Origin: Edaphochlamys debaryana | Taxonomy: Eukaryota; Chlorophyta; Chlorophyceae; Chlamydomonadales | DNA length: 64,000 nt | Assembly: GCA_016858145.1 (NCBI GenBank) | Contig: JAEHOE010000008.1 | Location: 186,001 to 250,000, forward strand | Direction of reading: 5' to 3' | In this document: one piece after another, positions 41,852-51,551 of the stretch | Layout: every line of letters starts with the position of its first letter | Numbering within the stretch: the stretch's first letter is position 1 | Program-made: the position numbers and the translations under genes | The notes under the pieces: model-generated | Told to the model about the DNA's origin: nothing | Seen by the model: only the letters and a program-made list of their open reading frames with translations | Databases searched by the model: none

Positions 41852-44554
41852 CTACGCATGCACCCAGTGCCCAGCGCGTCCCTTCCCGATACCCCTCATC
41901 AGCTGCGCTCTCATGGTCGCATCCCGGAACACTAACAGCCAAGCTCCAGGCTTTCCGTTGACGTATCCACAGGTGTCTCCAGTGATGATGGCCAGCCGCT
42001 CGTCCTCCGTGAAGGTGTTGAGCAGGGCGGCCCATGCGTCCGGCGGGGCCGTGAGCATGCGCCGTGGGATGAAGGCCACGACTAGCGGTACCATGGCAAC
42101 GGCCAGGGGCAGCCAGAAGGGCAGAAGCTCCGGGTGCGGAGCAGAGATGATGAGCCAGGACTCGCCGGGCGTGGCGAGGCGGCGGTAGGTCCCAGGTTGC
42201 AGGGGATCCAAGCGGGGCCAGCCCGGGGCCTGGGTGGCCCGGCCCCCGTTGGCGCAGACGGAGTAGCCTCTCGCGCGGAGCGCGTTGGCCAGGGTCTCGT
42301 CGCCGGCGCACGGGTCCAGAATGACGGGCGATCGGCTCGCGTCCAGGTGGTCCAGCAGCAGGTTGAGCGCCTCCTCAGCGGGCGCAGGGTGCGGACCCGT
42401 GGGGAAGGACACAGGCAGGCTGGAGGCCAGCCCGGGCACGGAGCGTAGCTGCAGCAGCGCAGCGGCTCGGGCGCTTGGCGAGGACAGGTCCCAGGCGTCG
42501 GGCAGGACTAAGGGCGGGGCCCCAGCCGCCGTGACGAGGGCCGTGGTGGACGGTCGAGCGCATGCTTTGGCTGCTCGCAGAGTCAGGCGCTCCGCGGTGC
42601 CGTCAGTGTAGCGCGCCTCAATGGGGCGAGAGTGCGGCTCGTCCGACTTGTAGTGCAGGGTGCCCCTACGGTTCACGAAGGTGTTGGTCGCGGGGTCTCG
42701 GACCTTGCGGGAGCAGGGAATGCCCTCCAGCGCCTTGGCCTCGTTGAGCCGACGGCGCGCTTGAGCGGAGGGGAAGATCTGCGGCTGCGGTGCCTCGCGC
42801 GGTACGGGGGCAGGCAGCTGATCAATTGTTGCTGGTGTCACGCCGCGGGCATGGCAGTCGGGGCAAGTCCAAGTGCCACGGGGCACGCGCTGGAGCGGGG
42901 GTCGAAGGCAGTACAGGTGCCAGCCGGTGCCGCACCCGTCGCACATGACCATCTTGGACTCGTCGCCTGGGAAGGCACAGATCTCGCAGGGCAGGTCCAG
43001 CGGCGGCACTGCAATGCGGGGATCGATGACTGGGATGTCACGGCCCATCAGCTCGGCAACTCCCTCAGGGCTCACGGCCACGATGCGGAGCACGGTGTCG
43101 CGGACGGGCAGTTGGAGCGTGTTGTTCTGGTTGCGTAGGATGACGTAGACGTAGTCGCCTACATTGAATTTGGTAAAGCGGGGTTTGTAGCCGCCAGCTC
43201 GCACGCGGGCGTAGTTGTGGCGGTCTCGCCACTGCGCCGTCAGCAGGTTCTGGCCGTTGAAAGGCGCGGCCTGTTGCACGTTGTGTGAGCGCAGCATGAC
43301 GAGTTGGTCGGCCCGTTGCGGATCAGTATCAGGGTCGATCGCCTCTGCCCACAGCTCGGCGGCGCCGAGGGGCACGGCAGGCGGTGCGCCGTACATGAGC
43401 TCAAACGGGGACTTGCCTGTGGACTTCTGAGGGGAGCAGCGGTAGCCCATCAGGACCCAAGGCAGGTACTCGTCCCAGCGCTCGGCGGAGGCGTACTGAG
43501 CGCAGTACTTGCGCAGAGAGCGTTTGCAGACCTGCACGACCCTTTCCGCGGCGCCGTTGGCCTGCGGGTGGTTGGGCGACGTGTGACGATGGTCAATGAA
43601 GCATTGCTCGAGCAGGGTGGCAAAGGCGCCTTGGAACTCGGAGCCTCCGTCGGTCACAACTTTGGCGGGCGCTGAGAAGCGGGCTAGGACGTTGGCTAGG
43701 AAGGCGTTGGCCACCTCCTCAGAGCCCTTGGAGCGAAGTGGGATCATCTCCACGTGCTTGGTCCAAGCCTCGACGCAGACCATGACGTACTCGTAGCCGG
43801 AGCTCGTGCGCGTGAGAGGCCCAGCCAGGTCCACGTGCCAGCGGAAGAAGGGCCCGCGGATTGGCAGGGGGTGCAGCTCGGGCGGAGTGACGTTACCGAT
43901 GGTGTTGGCGCGATCGCACAGGGGGCAGCGCTGAACCACATACTCGACATCCCTGGACATGCCTTGCCACCAGTAGCCGTTCTGGACCAGGCACAGGGTG
44001 CGGCGAGCTCCCCAGTGCCCCAGGCGGTGGTGGGCCTCCTGGATGATGGCTTGGCGGCGCTCAGGTGGAGGTACCTCGCGCATGGTGCTGTTAGGCATGC
44101 GGCGGTACAGGCGGTTGCTCCGGTCGTCGAAACGGTAGTTGATGGCGCGACGCGCCACCCGCCTGGCTGCTTCTCCGACAATGCCGGCGGGGCAGGTGCC
44201 CTGGGCGAGGTAGTGGAGCAGTTGCTTGTCCTCCCAAGGGTCGCAGTAGTGGGACTCCTGGGCGTCGGCGACGGCCGAGACCAGGGCGGAAGTCCAGTGC
44301 TCGTTGGATTGGTGGTGCTGCAGTGCGGCGGTGACCAGGGCTGCAGGCTGCGCCGCTGTCTTGTTTTCAACCTCCCTACCCCCCCCCCAGCGGGGCAGCC
44401 GGTGGCGCCTGCTGAGGTGGCATGCGAGCCATGTGGTGCGGGGTGACGAAAGCGCGTTGAAGGGCTTGTGCGCAGAGGAAGAGGCGTGCAGCAGCTGGAG
44501 TCTGCAGGCCTTGCTGCAGGGCGTCGATGGCGGAGGGCACGGCGAGGGTGCCAT
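41852..44554 (-). CDS. Element 2 integrase ORF with PHD finger and methyltransferase-like C terminus
   Basis: Meaningful sequence starts at the G10 run (44379-44388), where this frame takes over from the RT ORF. First comes an integrase zinc finger (HHRLGHWG, then CPLC), then a DDE core: WHVDLAGPL, VVTDGGSEF and a Glu in NHPQANGAAERV. A PHD finger follows (about 42840-42990) with complete C4HC3 ligands: CEIC, CDGC, GWHLYC and WTCPDC. PHD fingers read histone tails, so it could guide integration in the way chromodomains do in other gypsy elements. The end (about 42,400-41,860) resembles a class I methyltransferase: ILDPCAGDETLANALRARGY fits an AdoMet-binding motif. The expected NPPY-type catalytic motif is SAPH, so activity is doubtful. 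The stop is at 41852-41854, about 190 bp before the polypurine tract. Confidence 0.8.
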   Translation of the reverse strand: MAPSPCPPPSTPCSKACRLQLLHASSSAHKPFNALSSPRTTWLACHLSRRHRLPRWGGGREVENKTAAQPAALVTAALQHHQSNEHWTSALVSAVADAQESHYCDPWEDKQLLHYLAQGTCPAGIVGEAARRVARRAINYRFDDRSNRLYRRMPNSTMREVPPPERRQAIIQEAHHRLGHWGARRTLCLVQNGYWWQGMSRDVEYVVQRCPLCDRANTIGNVTPPELHPLPIRGPFFRWHVDLAGPLTRTSSGYEYVMVCVEAWTKHVEMIPLRSKGSEEVANAFLANVLARFSAPAKVVTDGGSEFQGAFATLLEQCFIDHRHTSPNHPQANGAAERVVQVCKRSLRKYCAQYASAERWDEYLPWVLMGYRCSPQKSTGKSPFELMYGAPPAVPLGAAELWAEAIDPDTDPQRADQLVMLRSHNVQQAAPFNGQNLLTAQWRDRHNYARVRAGGYKPRFTKFNVGDYVYVILRNQNNTLQLPVRDTVLRIVAVSPEGVAELMGRDIPVIDPRIAVPPLDLPCEICAFPGDESKMVMCDGCGTGWHLYCLRPPLQRVPRGTWTCPDCHARGVTPATIDQLPAPVPREAPQPQIFPSAQARRRLNEAKALEGIPCSRKVRDPATNTFVNRRGTLHYKSDEPHSRPIEARYTDGTAERLTLRAAKACARPSTTALVTAAGAPPLVLPDAWDLSSPSARAAALLQLRSVPGLASSLPVSFPTGPHPAPAEEALNLLLDHLDASRSPVILDPCAGDETLANALRARGYSVCANGGRATQAPGWPRLDPLQPGTYRRLATPGESWLIISAPHPELLPFWLPLAVAMVPLVVAFIPRRMLTAPPDAWAALLNTFTEDERLAIITGDTCGYVNGKPGAWLLVFRDATMRAQLMRGIGKGRAGHWVHA

Positions 44555-47500
44555 CGTTGCGCCGCTCCAGCAGCGAGGCAGGCTCCAGGCCGGTCAGGGC
44601 GGCTATCTCCTCTGGCAGCAGAGGTGAAGGCACGGCCGAGGTGGTGGAGGCCAGCTGGAGAGTGGCGAGGTTGCCCGGCGGGAAGACGGTGATGGGGCGG
44701 CCCGGCACGTCGCAGGCCGAGTAGGGCTCGCCGAGGGGCGTCTCGCAGAGGGGCAGGTGGCGCGAGGGTACCGCTGCAGCAGCCGAGAGGTTGCTGGGGT
44801 TCCAGGCACCAGATGTTGCCACCTTGCGCAGGTGCTCGGGAGCCGCGAGGTTGGTGCAGAAGGCACGCAGCGAGTGCTGAGCCCTGCCCATGGCGGCGGT
44901 GTCCAGCGTGAGGCAGGTCCCGAAGGGCGTGTCTGCCAACGCTGGAGGCTCGCGCTCCAGCAGGAAGCCGGGCGGGAGCCGGGGCTGCAGCTCTTGGAGC
45001 CTGCCAAGGAGCTCTAGCACTCTATTTGGCGGAGCCAGGGTCGAGTCTAGGTTGCCAAGCACCAACCACTGCTGCCCTGACTTGGCGGAAGCAGCAAGGA
45101 GGTGGTCGTTGGTGAGCGGACCGGGCGGCAGCGCGGCCCAGGGGCTTTCAACGGCGGAGCCGCGAAGCTGTCGGGGAAAGGAGGCACGGAGCCAGCCCAG
45201 GCGGCGGCGCAGCAGCGAATGCTCTTGCGCGGGCGCGCCCAGGGTGTGATAATGGCGCACGGTCCAGCCCACCCGGAGGCAGGCCTCGAGGCCCGTGGCA
45301 GCGGAGGTGCCGCACTCCACGACTACCAGCCCCTCCGTGAAGGCGTGCTCCAGGAAGTGGTGCGAGAGCAGGCTGGTGTCGAGAGCAGCGGTGCGGCCCT
45401 CGGCAACTTGGCGGGGACGCGGCGGCGAAAGCAAGGTTGCCCGGAGGGCGTCTCGGGCCTCGCGCACGACGCGGTTGGCGGTGAGGTTGGCCTGTCGGGT
45501 CAGGAGCTGAGCCGCAGTGCACTCGGGGTCGGCGAAGCGCTCGACGGGGTCAGAGGCCGTGCCGTTGCCACCAGCGAGCCACTCGTCGGGAGAGGGAGCG
45601 AGGGCGGAGCCCTGTCCCGTGACGGTGGCCAGCAGGGAGTACTCCTTGCGAGCGCGCAGCGCCAGGACTTGGACTGCAGACATGAGCGCCGTGGGTTGCG
45701 CCGAGGGCGTGACGGTCCGATACGGGACGAGCCGAGGTGGCGGCGGCCTGGCGTCGGAGTCCTCGTCCACGCGGGCTCCGGAGCCGTCAGCGCTCGAGGG
45801 CAGAGGCGAGCGGCTGAGGGTGTCAGCGTTATAGTGAAGCTGGCCTGGCCGATGGGCGACATCGAAGTCGTACTCTTGCATCAAGAGGGCCCAGCGAGCG
45901 TACTGCCCTACTAAGTTCTGGTTCTCCATCAGCCAGAGCAGAGGCGCGTGGTCGGTGACCAGGATGAAGCGTGGCCCTATCAGGTATGGGCGCAGCATCT
46001 TCATTGCCCAGCAGGCAGCCAGTATCTCACCCTTGTAGGAGGTGTAGTTGCGCTCGTGCACGTTGAGCGAGCGCGAGATGCAGGCAACCATGTACTCATG
46101 CCCTTCGTCATCTAGTTGGCCTAGGACGGCGCTGATGCCTACATTGGAAAAGTCAGTGTGCAGGATCAGTTGACGGTTGGGATCAGGCTTGCGGAGCAGC
46201 CGGTCGTTGGTCGAGAACTCGGCCTTGAGCTGGTCCAAGGCCTCCTGGTGGCGCGGCTGCCAGGTCTCGGGGCCCCACGTGACGCCCTTCTTGGTGAGCT
46301 CGTAGAGCGGGTTGGCGATGCAGGCGAAGCGGGGGATGTAACAACGATAGTAGTTGCAGAGGCCGAGAAGGGCTTGGAGCTCGGTCAGCGAGCGAGGGGG
46401 CTGGATGGCTTGGATCGCAGCGACCTTGGCCTGAACCGGGCGGAGCCCGTCAGCGCTCACCATGTGGCCCAGGAACTCTATCTTGTCCGCCGCGACCACA
46501 GTCTTGTCGGGGTGCAGCTTAATGTTGATCTCGTCCAACATTGCGAGAAACCGCGGGAGATTCTGCTCGTGCTCCTCTGCCGTACGGCCAGTTACTGTGG
46601 AGTCGTTGACAAAAAGGTACACGCAGTCCTGCAGGCCGTACTTCCGTACGTGGTGCGAAAGTACTCGCTGCCAAGCTGCCGTGGCGTTGACGGCGCCGTA
46701 CATCAACTGTTTGTACCGCCAGAGGGTGTTGTTCCACCAGAACGAGGTCTTATCGCGATCCTCCTGGGCGAGCGGCAGTTGGTTGAACGCGGCGCGGCAG
46801 TCGCACTTAGTAATGAATCGCGCGCCCAGGATGCGGTCGAACAGGTCTTCCGGCGCCGGCGGCCGGAAATAATCGCGCACGCTCGCTGCATTTATACGGC
46901 GCGCGTCCGCACAATAGCGGTACTCGTTGGACTCGTACGAACCGTCAATTCCCTTCTTACGTGGCAGGGTTACATTCATCGCGTACTGCGTGGAGTTGGA
47001 CAGCTCGATAATGTCACCGTACAGCTCGCGGCACTTGGCATCCTTGACCAACCGCTCGGCAGCCGAATGTCGTCGCGGGGCTTCGAATATCGGGTTGTGG
47101 TGCTTGAGTTCGAGTCTTACTGGCCCCAACTCGCCTCTATAGCTCCCGATGTCCTTCAGACTCCGCACGAACAAGTGATCATACTTGCCAAACAACGCGC
47201 TCAGACCATCACGCTGTGCCTCGGTCATGTCCGGACGTATGCATAAGGTATAGCCTGCCTCCTGCTTGACTAAAGTGGAGTCTTCGGGCAGTGCCCTAGC
47301 CCCATCGGGAGTCGTCACATTCGCGGGAGAAGGCCCAAGTGCAGCTACGTCAGGCGGCTCTGTCGGCGGAGCCGCAGGCCTCTCTACACTAGATGCATTT
47401 GCAGGTGCGGTGCCCGTGACAAAGGTGCTCGGTGGCTCTGCTAGAGGTGTCTCAGCCGAGGGCGAGCCCGCAGGCGGGGCCTGGGGCCGTGAGCGCCTCG

Positions 47501-48161
47501 CCGGCGGTGCTGGGTCACGCAGCTGGATGCGCCGCATGGCTTGCTCCAGCGGGGTGGTGGCGGGCGACTGCTCCAGCTGCGCCCAGCTCGGGGCCAGCCA
47601 CTGCCCCCCCTGAGGGTAAGCCGGATGCGGAACGCAGTTGGGCGCCGCGTCCGACAGCCGCCAGCAGCCCAGGAAGACCAGCATCACGATGGCGAAGGTG
47701 AAGGTCTTGTAGCTGTTGAGGCGCCAGCGCGCCGGAGTCGCCGACTTGGTGTTGGCGTCGGGCGGTGCGTACTTGCGCTTGGACACCTTGGCGCCCACTG
47801 CGGCCGCCCAGCACTCCGCCCGTTGCTGCAGGAACTGTCGCTTGACCAGGCTCAGGTACCGGCGACGTGCCTGCTCCATAGCGGCGAAGGCCTGCGCACG
47901 CAGCTCCTCCTGTCGGCGCAGCTTGCGCCTCGCTTGGCGGGCCAGCTTGCGGTTGATGCTGCGCGTGACGCGGCGCAGGATCATGCAGCCCAGCCTCCAC
48001 TGGACGTGCTCCATCCAGTCATCCAGCTGCTCGTCCAGCTCCGCGTCATCATGAGACTCCTCCTCACTGCTGGTCGAGTGCCAGTCCTCGTCCTCGGTGT
48101 CGGTGGTGTTGGCACCGAAGGTGTCGTACGGCTGCACGGGGCCGTAGACAGGGCTGGCCAT
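44376..48161 (-). CDS. Element 2 Pol: RT-RNase H with a degenerate cytosine-methyltransferase-like region
   Basis: This 1,261-aa ORF starts at ATG 48161, two bases after the TGA of the preceding ORF (TGATCATGG), so reinitiation is possible. Residues 150-175 include a hydrophobic segment (FAIVMLVFLGCW). RT covers about residues 330-560; motif A is CDCRAAFNQLP, but the catalytic YxDD box reads FVND at residues 517-520. RNase H (about 665-790) keeps HTDFSNVG, the Glu in YKGEILAA, VTDHAPL and NADTLSR. From about residue 944 the sequence resembles a C5-cytosine methyltransferase: VVVECGTSAATGLEACL in place of motif I and LDTAAMGRAQHSLRAFCTNL in the motif VIII-X area. The PC catalytic motif is absent (LVLGNLDSTLAPPN). 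The ORF ends in a G10 run, after which the integrase frame is open. Confidence 0.8.
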   Translation of the reverse strand: MASPVYGPVQPYDTFGANTTDTEDEDWHSTSSEEESHDDAELDEQLDDWMEHVQWRLGCMILRRVTRSINRKLARQARRKLRRQEELRAQAFAAMEQARRRYLSLVKRQFLQQRAECWAAAVGAKVSKRKYAPPDANTKSATPARWRLNSYKTFTFAIVMLVFLGCWRLSDAAPNCVPHPAYPQGGQWLAPSWAQLEQSPATTPLEQAMRRIQLRDPAPPARRSRPQAPPAGSPSAETPLAEPPSTFVTGTAPANASSVERPAAPPTEPPDVAALGPSPANVTTPDGARALPEDSTLVKQEAGYTLCIRPDMTEAQRDGLSALFGKYDHLFVRSLKDIGSYRGELGPVRLELKHHNPIFEAPRRHSAAERLVKDAKCRELYGDIIELSNSTQYAMNVTLPRKKGIDGSYESNEYRYCADARRINAASVRDYFRPPAPEDLFDRILGARFITKCDCRAAFNQLPLAQEDRDKTSFWWNNTLWRYKQLMYGAVNATAAWQRVLSHHVRKYGLQDCVYLFVNDSTVTGRTAEEHEQNLPRFLAMLDEINIKLHPDKTVVAADKIEFLGHMVSADGLRPVQAKVAAIQAIQPPRSLTELQALLGLCNYYRCYIPRFACIANPLYELTKKGVTWGPETWQPRHQEALDQLKAEFSTNDRLLRKPDPNRQLILHTDFSNVGISAVLGQLDDEGHEYMVACISRSLNVHERNYTSYKGEILAACWAMKMLRPYLIGPRFILVTDHAPLLWLMENQNLVGQYARWALLMQEYDFDVAHRPGQLHYNADTLSRSPLPSSADGSGARVDEDSDARPPPPRLVPYRTVTPSAQPTALMSAVQVLALRARKEYSLLATVTGQGSALAPSPDEWLAGGNGTASDPVERFADPECTAAQLLTRQANLTANRVVREARDALRATLLSPPRPRQVAEGRTAALDTSLLSHHFLEHAFTEGLVVVECGTSAATGLEACLRVGWTVRHYHTLGAPAQEHSLLRRRLGWLRASFPRQLRGSAVESPWAALPPGPLTNDHLLAASAKSGQQWLVLGNLDSTLAPPNRVLELLGRLQELQPRLPPGFLLEREPPALADTPFGTCLTLDTAAMGRAQHSLRAFCTNLAAPEHLRKVATSGAWNPSNLSAAAAVPSRHLPLCETPLGEPYSACDVPGRPITVFPPGNLATLQLASTTSAVPSPLLPEEIAALTGLEPASLLERRNDGTLAVPSAIDALQQGLQTPAAARLFLCAQALQRAFVTPHHMARMPPQQAPPAAPLGGG
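44379..44388 (-). other. G10 run joining the RT and integrase frames (+1 frame change)
   Basis: In the RT frame the run reads CTG GGG GGG GGG TAG; one base over, the frame reads TGG GGG GGG GGT AGG GAG and continues into integrase. Homopolymer slippage by polymerase or ribosome, a one-base mutation, or a sequencing error would each explain it. Confidence 0.7.
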
Positions 48162-48163
48162 GA

Positions 48164-50950
48164 TCAGGCGCGCGATGGCCCTGGGGCAGAGCGGGAGGGG
48201 AACCAGATTCCAAAGGTGGTGGCACCGTAAGCAACCGTGCGTGCACCGAGATCGCAGAGCAGGTGCAGGGCGCGAGCGAAGGACACGCCGTAGACGTCAT
48301 GGTCAATCAGGCCGCAGCTGGGGAGGGAGCTGGAGCCCTTGGCCTGCGACTCAGTACCGGCGGTGCCGGGAGCCGAGGACTCACCAGTCTCGAGGGGCTC
48401 CGCAACGGGGCTGAGACCGGCGGCGCCGGGGCCGTTGATGCTGCGCTTGGCGGGGGTGTTGGCCTTGACCCAGAAGGGCAGCTGGCGCGGAGTCGCACTG
48501 CACTTGCTGTCGGGCAGCTCCTCCTTCCTCCGTTCGCCGGTGGGGCCGGGAGCGGAGTCACCGTTGGCGGAGGCGGGTTGCTCGTCCTGCGCGGTGGCAT
48601 CAGCGCAGGCCTCGGGCTTGGTCGCGAGCGGCGGGGCCGGCTCGAGCAGCTTTGAAGACGAGGCGAGCTCGGACTTGGGCTCGGGCCCGGGCTCGGACTC
48701 CACCCCCCCCCTGCTCGAGGCCGGGGCTGCCGCGAGGGCGCAAAAGCGGATGGCGTTGTCGGTGTACCGGTTGCAGAGCCAGAGCCGGGTGCGCCAAGAG
48801 GCGACGTCATCGATGGGGTAGCTGAGCCAGCACTCGTCGCCGGCGGGGCGGATGCAGATGTTGGCTCTCAGCAGGGAGAGGAAAGGGCGCCCAAACACGA
48901 TGCCGTAGGGCAGGTCTGTCTCGGGCAGGACGGGTGCCACGGGCACGTCCACCATGATCGCTGCGGGCTCATCTGGGACACCGTTGCGGGCCAGGGAACC
49001 GTTGATGAACACGCGCACTTCGCGTGCCGTGCAGTCGGTGACGTACTTAGCGTTCTTGGTGCCACGCGCTCCAAAGATCCGGATGGGCTCGGCTTTGTGG
49101 TTGAGCCCGGGCACCCCGATGTGTTCTGTAAAGACGGGCATGTGGCCAAAGAGATCTCGACGCATGAGGCAGCTTGCCCCGGTGAGACCCATGTCGATGC
49201 TGAACGCTGCCATCGTGATGTTGAGCCCCGCGCACATGATCTCGATCTTGGGAATGCCTTGGGACTCCCATTGGGCTCGCTCGTTGTCGCCAAACGGTAG
49301 ACCGGTGCTCAGGTCGTTGCCATCCCCGGGCACAACATCGTTGCTGCACGAGGTGCCGTAGTAGCGGGTAGACGCCAGGGTGCAGACAGGAGGCGGTGGC
49401 CTTGGCTGAGCTACGGCGGCCTTGCGTTCTGCACCGCGCGGGAACGGTGCATCCATGGTGTCTTCACCGAAGATCACGTCCCCGACCACGATGGCCGAAG
49501 GCCGGCGCCACATGTAGGCCTGTTGGCTGGCCGGCGGGGATTGGTACGAACTGGGTAGCTCTGCCAGCTGCGGTGGCACCAGGGCCTCGTGGACTGTCGA
49601 GACCGGCAGCGGCGGCGGCAGGTAAGGGAACCGCGACACCAGAGCTGAAGTCAGCTCCGGGGCCTTGGGGGCGAGCTCGGCCCCCGCGGGACGCGGGCCT
49701 TGGTCCGCAGAAGCTGCCGCCTCCGGAGCTGCGGGCGGAGCCCGAGTCGCGGGGATCGCGGTCGCTTGACGCTTGGGCGAAGGCACTGCAGGCATGACCT
49801 GGGCGCCAGCCTCGAGCGCTTCTCGGTTGCACCCCTGGGCGCTGCCGCTGGGACCCGCCGCAGCTGCGTCGCGCTGGGGCGCCGCCGAGGTCGAGGGCCC
49901 GGCGGCTGTGGCAGGGGGCGCCTCAGAGGGCTGGCTGCGCTCCTTGTACAGCGGCGGTGGGGCAGGCTGAGGCGCCGGGAGCGGTCGCTGCTCCCGCCAG
50001 CCGATGGTCTGCCCCTTGAAGGCGAGCCAGTCCCTGAGCTTACGGCACCAGTCAATGTACGCACCGATGAAGTAGGTACTGGAGTGGATGTGGCGCTCAC
50101 TCTGGCGGTAGACGGAGACGTTGGGGCGATCTAGGTCGGGGCCCATGCGCGCCAGCACCTCCTCCGTCCACCGGCACTCGCGGCGAAGCTGCTTGTCACC
50201 TCGGTCGTACGCCTTGGCCAGGGGGAGCGCAGGCAGGTCCTCGGGCCACGGTTGCAGATCGACCTCGTTGATGGGCTGGAAGAAGCCCTTGATGTCCAGG
50301 CTGCTGAGCGAGTCCTGCAGCTCTGGGGTCCACCGTAGCAGCGTGGGTCCGCCCAGCAAAGCGTGCAGCAGGCAGTAGTCCTGGCTGTGCCGCGACCAAG
50401 GTGGGTAGCGCAGCGGGTTGCCGAGCCGGGGGCCGGCACCTCGGTAGTTCTCGTGACCGGGGAAGACGGCCAGATCTCGGTAAGCCTGCAGCTTCGTCGC
50501 CTCGCGCAGACAGCTGCAGAGGGTGCAGGGGCGGCGTGAGCCTGAGAGCCGTCCAGGCGTCCCAGGGGATCGACTGTGGGACCTCTGCGGAGAGCCCGAA
50601 GGTCGGCAGCCGCCAGCTCCACCACTGCCGCTGCGGCGGGGTTGACGGTCGCCTGAACGCTCGCGCTCGTGGTCACGGCCTTGGCTCTCAGCACCTCTGT
50701 CGCGGGAACAGGAGCGGCCGCGGCTGGACTGACGCCCTTCATCTCGGGATGAGGCGGGGCGCCGTGGGTGGTCGTGCGTAGCCAGGGCCTGGATCTCGGG
50801 GCCCCCCTTCGGCGGAGCCGAGGCGGCGGACGTTGGCGCTTGGGTGTGGTGCGGCTCCACCTCCTCGAGTTGGGGCCCAGACAGCTCCCCACGCGCGTCA
50901 GCCTCCGCCAGCTCCTCGTCCTCGTACATGAGCATCTCCTCCTCGACCAC
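48164..50950 (-). CDS. Element 2 protease-like ORF
   Basis: This is an open frame of 928 codons whose first in-frame codon is GTG; it overlaps the preceding 216-codon frame and is +1 to it. The N-terminal third is acidic, then Arg/Ser-rich. The middle has a Pro/Ala linker. About 49,300-48,800 resembles a retroviral-type aspartic protease: FSIDMGLTGAS at the active-site position and GIVFGRPFLSLLRA at the flap-end position. The active-site triplet is DMG instead of DTG/DSG, so catalysis is uncertain. It ends TGA, with pol starting 2 nt later. Confidence 0.6.
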   Translation of the reverse strand: MVEEEMLMYEDEELAEADARGELSGPQLEEVEPHHTQAPTSAASAPPKGGPEIQALATHDHPRRPASSRDEGRQSSRGRSCSRDRGAESQGRDHERERSGDRQPRRSGSGGAGGCRPSGSPQRSHSRSPGTPGRLSGSRRPCTLCSCLREATKLQAYRDLAVFPGHENYRGAGPRLGNPLRYPPWSRHSQDYCLLHALLGGPTLLRWTPELQDSLSSLDIKGFFQPINEVDLQPWPEDLPALPLAKAYDRGDKQLRRECRWTEEVLARMGPDLDRPNVSVYRQSERHIHSSTYFIGAYIDWCRKLRDWLAFKGQTIGWREQRPLPAPQPAPPPLYKERSQPSEAPPATAAGPSTSAAPQRDAAAAGPSGSAQGCNREALEAGAQVMPAVPSPKRQATAIPATRAPPAAPEAAASADQGPRPAGAELAPKAPELTSALVSRFPYLPPPLPVSTVHEALVPPQLAELPSSYQSPPASQQAYMWRRPSAIVVGDVIFGEDTMDAPFPRGAERKAAVAQPRPPPPVCTLASTRYYGTSCSNDVVPGDGNDLSTGLPFGDNERAQWESQGIPKIEIMCAGLNITMAAFSIDMGLTGASCLMRRDLFGHMPVFTEHIGVPGLNHKAEPIRIFGARGTKNAKYVTDCTAREVRVFINGSLARNGVPDEPAAIMVDVPVAPVLPETDLPYGIVFGRPFLSLLRANICIRPAGDECWLSYPIDDVASWRTRLWLCNRYTDNAIRFCALAAAPASSRGGVESEPGPEPKSELASSSKLLEPAPPLATKPEACADATAQDEQPASANGDSAPGPTGERRKEELPDSKCSATPRQLPFWVKANTPAKRSINGPGAAGLSPVAEPLETGESSAPGTAGTESQAKGSSSLPSCGLIDHDVYGVSFARALHLLCDLGARTVAYGATTFGIWFPSRSAPGPSRA

Positions 50951-51548
50951 CTCCTCCGCAGTGTCGATCGCTGGTGGCGAAGGCCACGCTGGCGCCGTCC
51001 GTGGGGCTCCAGTCCCATATGCGGATGCGGCGGTGGCTCAGCCCCAGCGAAGACGCCAGCGGGCGAGCGCAGTCGCTGGGATTGAACCGCATGGTGGGGA
51101 TGTGCACGGAGACGGTCTTGAGCTGGGCCTTGGCCTCAGCCACCGGAGATGGCGAGGGTTCGGAGGGCAGCAGGGCCGTGGCGTAGCAGGCACGGAGCAA
51201 GGCTGCCACCTTCTCCAGCTCCGGCGGGGCCGGAACCAGCGCCACGTGGCCGTTGATGGTCTCGTCGCCCTGGTGCAGCCCGGAGCGGAAGCGGAGGTGC
51301 GGGCGCGGGTAGTAGTCGTACAGCATGCCGCACTGGTGGAAGAGCGGCCCGCCCCACAGCATGGTGAAGAGGCCAGCCGCCCAGTCGTCGGGGACGACCA
51401 GGAAGTCCCCGCAGACGCGCAGCTCGGACGCCGTGCCGGGCGTGATGACGTTCCACACGCGGGCGATGCAGAGGGGTCGGCTGCTCTGGCGCAGGGACTT
51501 GACGCCGGCGTTACAGGGCTCCAGCTTGACGCCGAGGCTCTCGTACAA
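50898..51548 (-). CDS. Element 2 gag-extension frame after an in-frame TAG
   Basis: This 216-codon open frame follows the gag stop TAG (51552-51554) in the same frame, with no ATG at its start, so it would be made by stop readthrough or is the result of a nonsense mutation. It has a compact, non-repetitive composition (for example GDFLVVPDDWAAGLFTMLWG and PHLRFRSGLHQGDE) unlike the linker sequences around it. No family was recognised. Confidence 0.5.
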   Translation of the reverse strand: MYESLGVKLEPCNAGVKSLRQSSRPLCIARVWNVITPGTASELRVCGDFLVVPDDWAAGLFTMLWGGPLFHQCGMLYDYYPRPHLRFRSGLHQGDETINGHVALVPAPPELEKVAALLRACYATALLPSEPSPSPVAEAKAQLKTVSVHIPTMRFNPSDCARPLASSLGLSHRRIRIWDWSPTDGASVAFATSDRHCGGGGRGGDAHVRGRGAGGG

Positions 51549-51551
51549 GCT

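Noticed and set aside
44379..44388. Calling the RT/integrase frame change a definite programmed frameshift
   Set aside because: A G10 run is also a classic place for sequencing error or replication slippage. Without other copies or read data the cause cannot be told.
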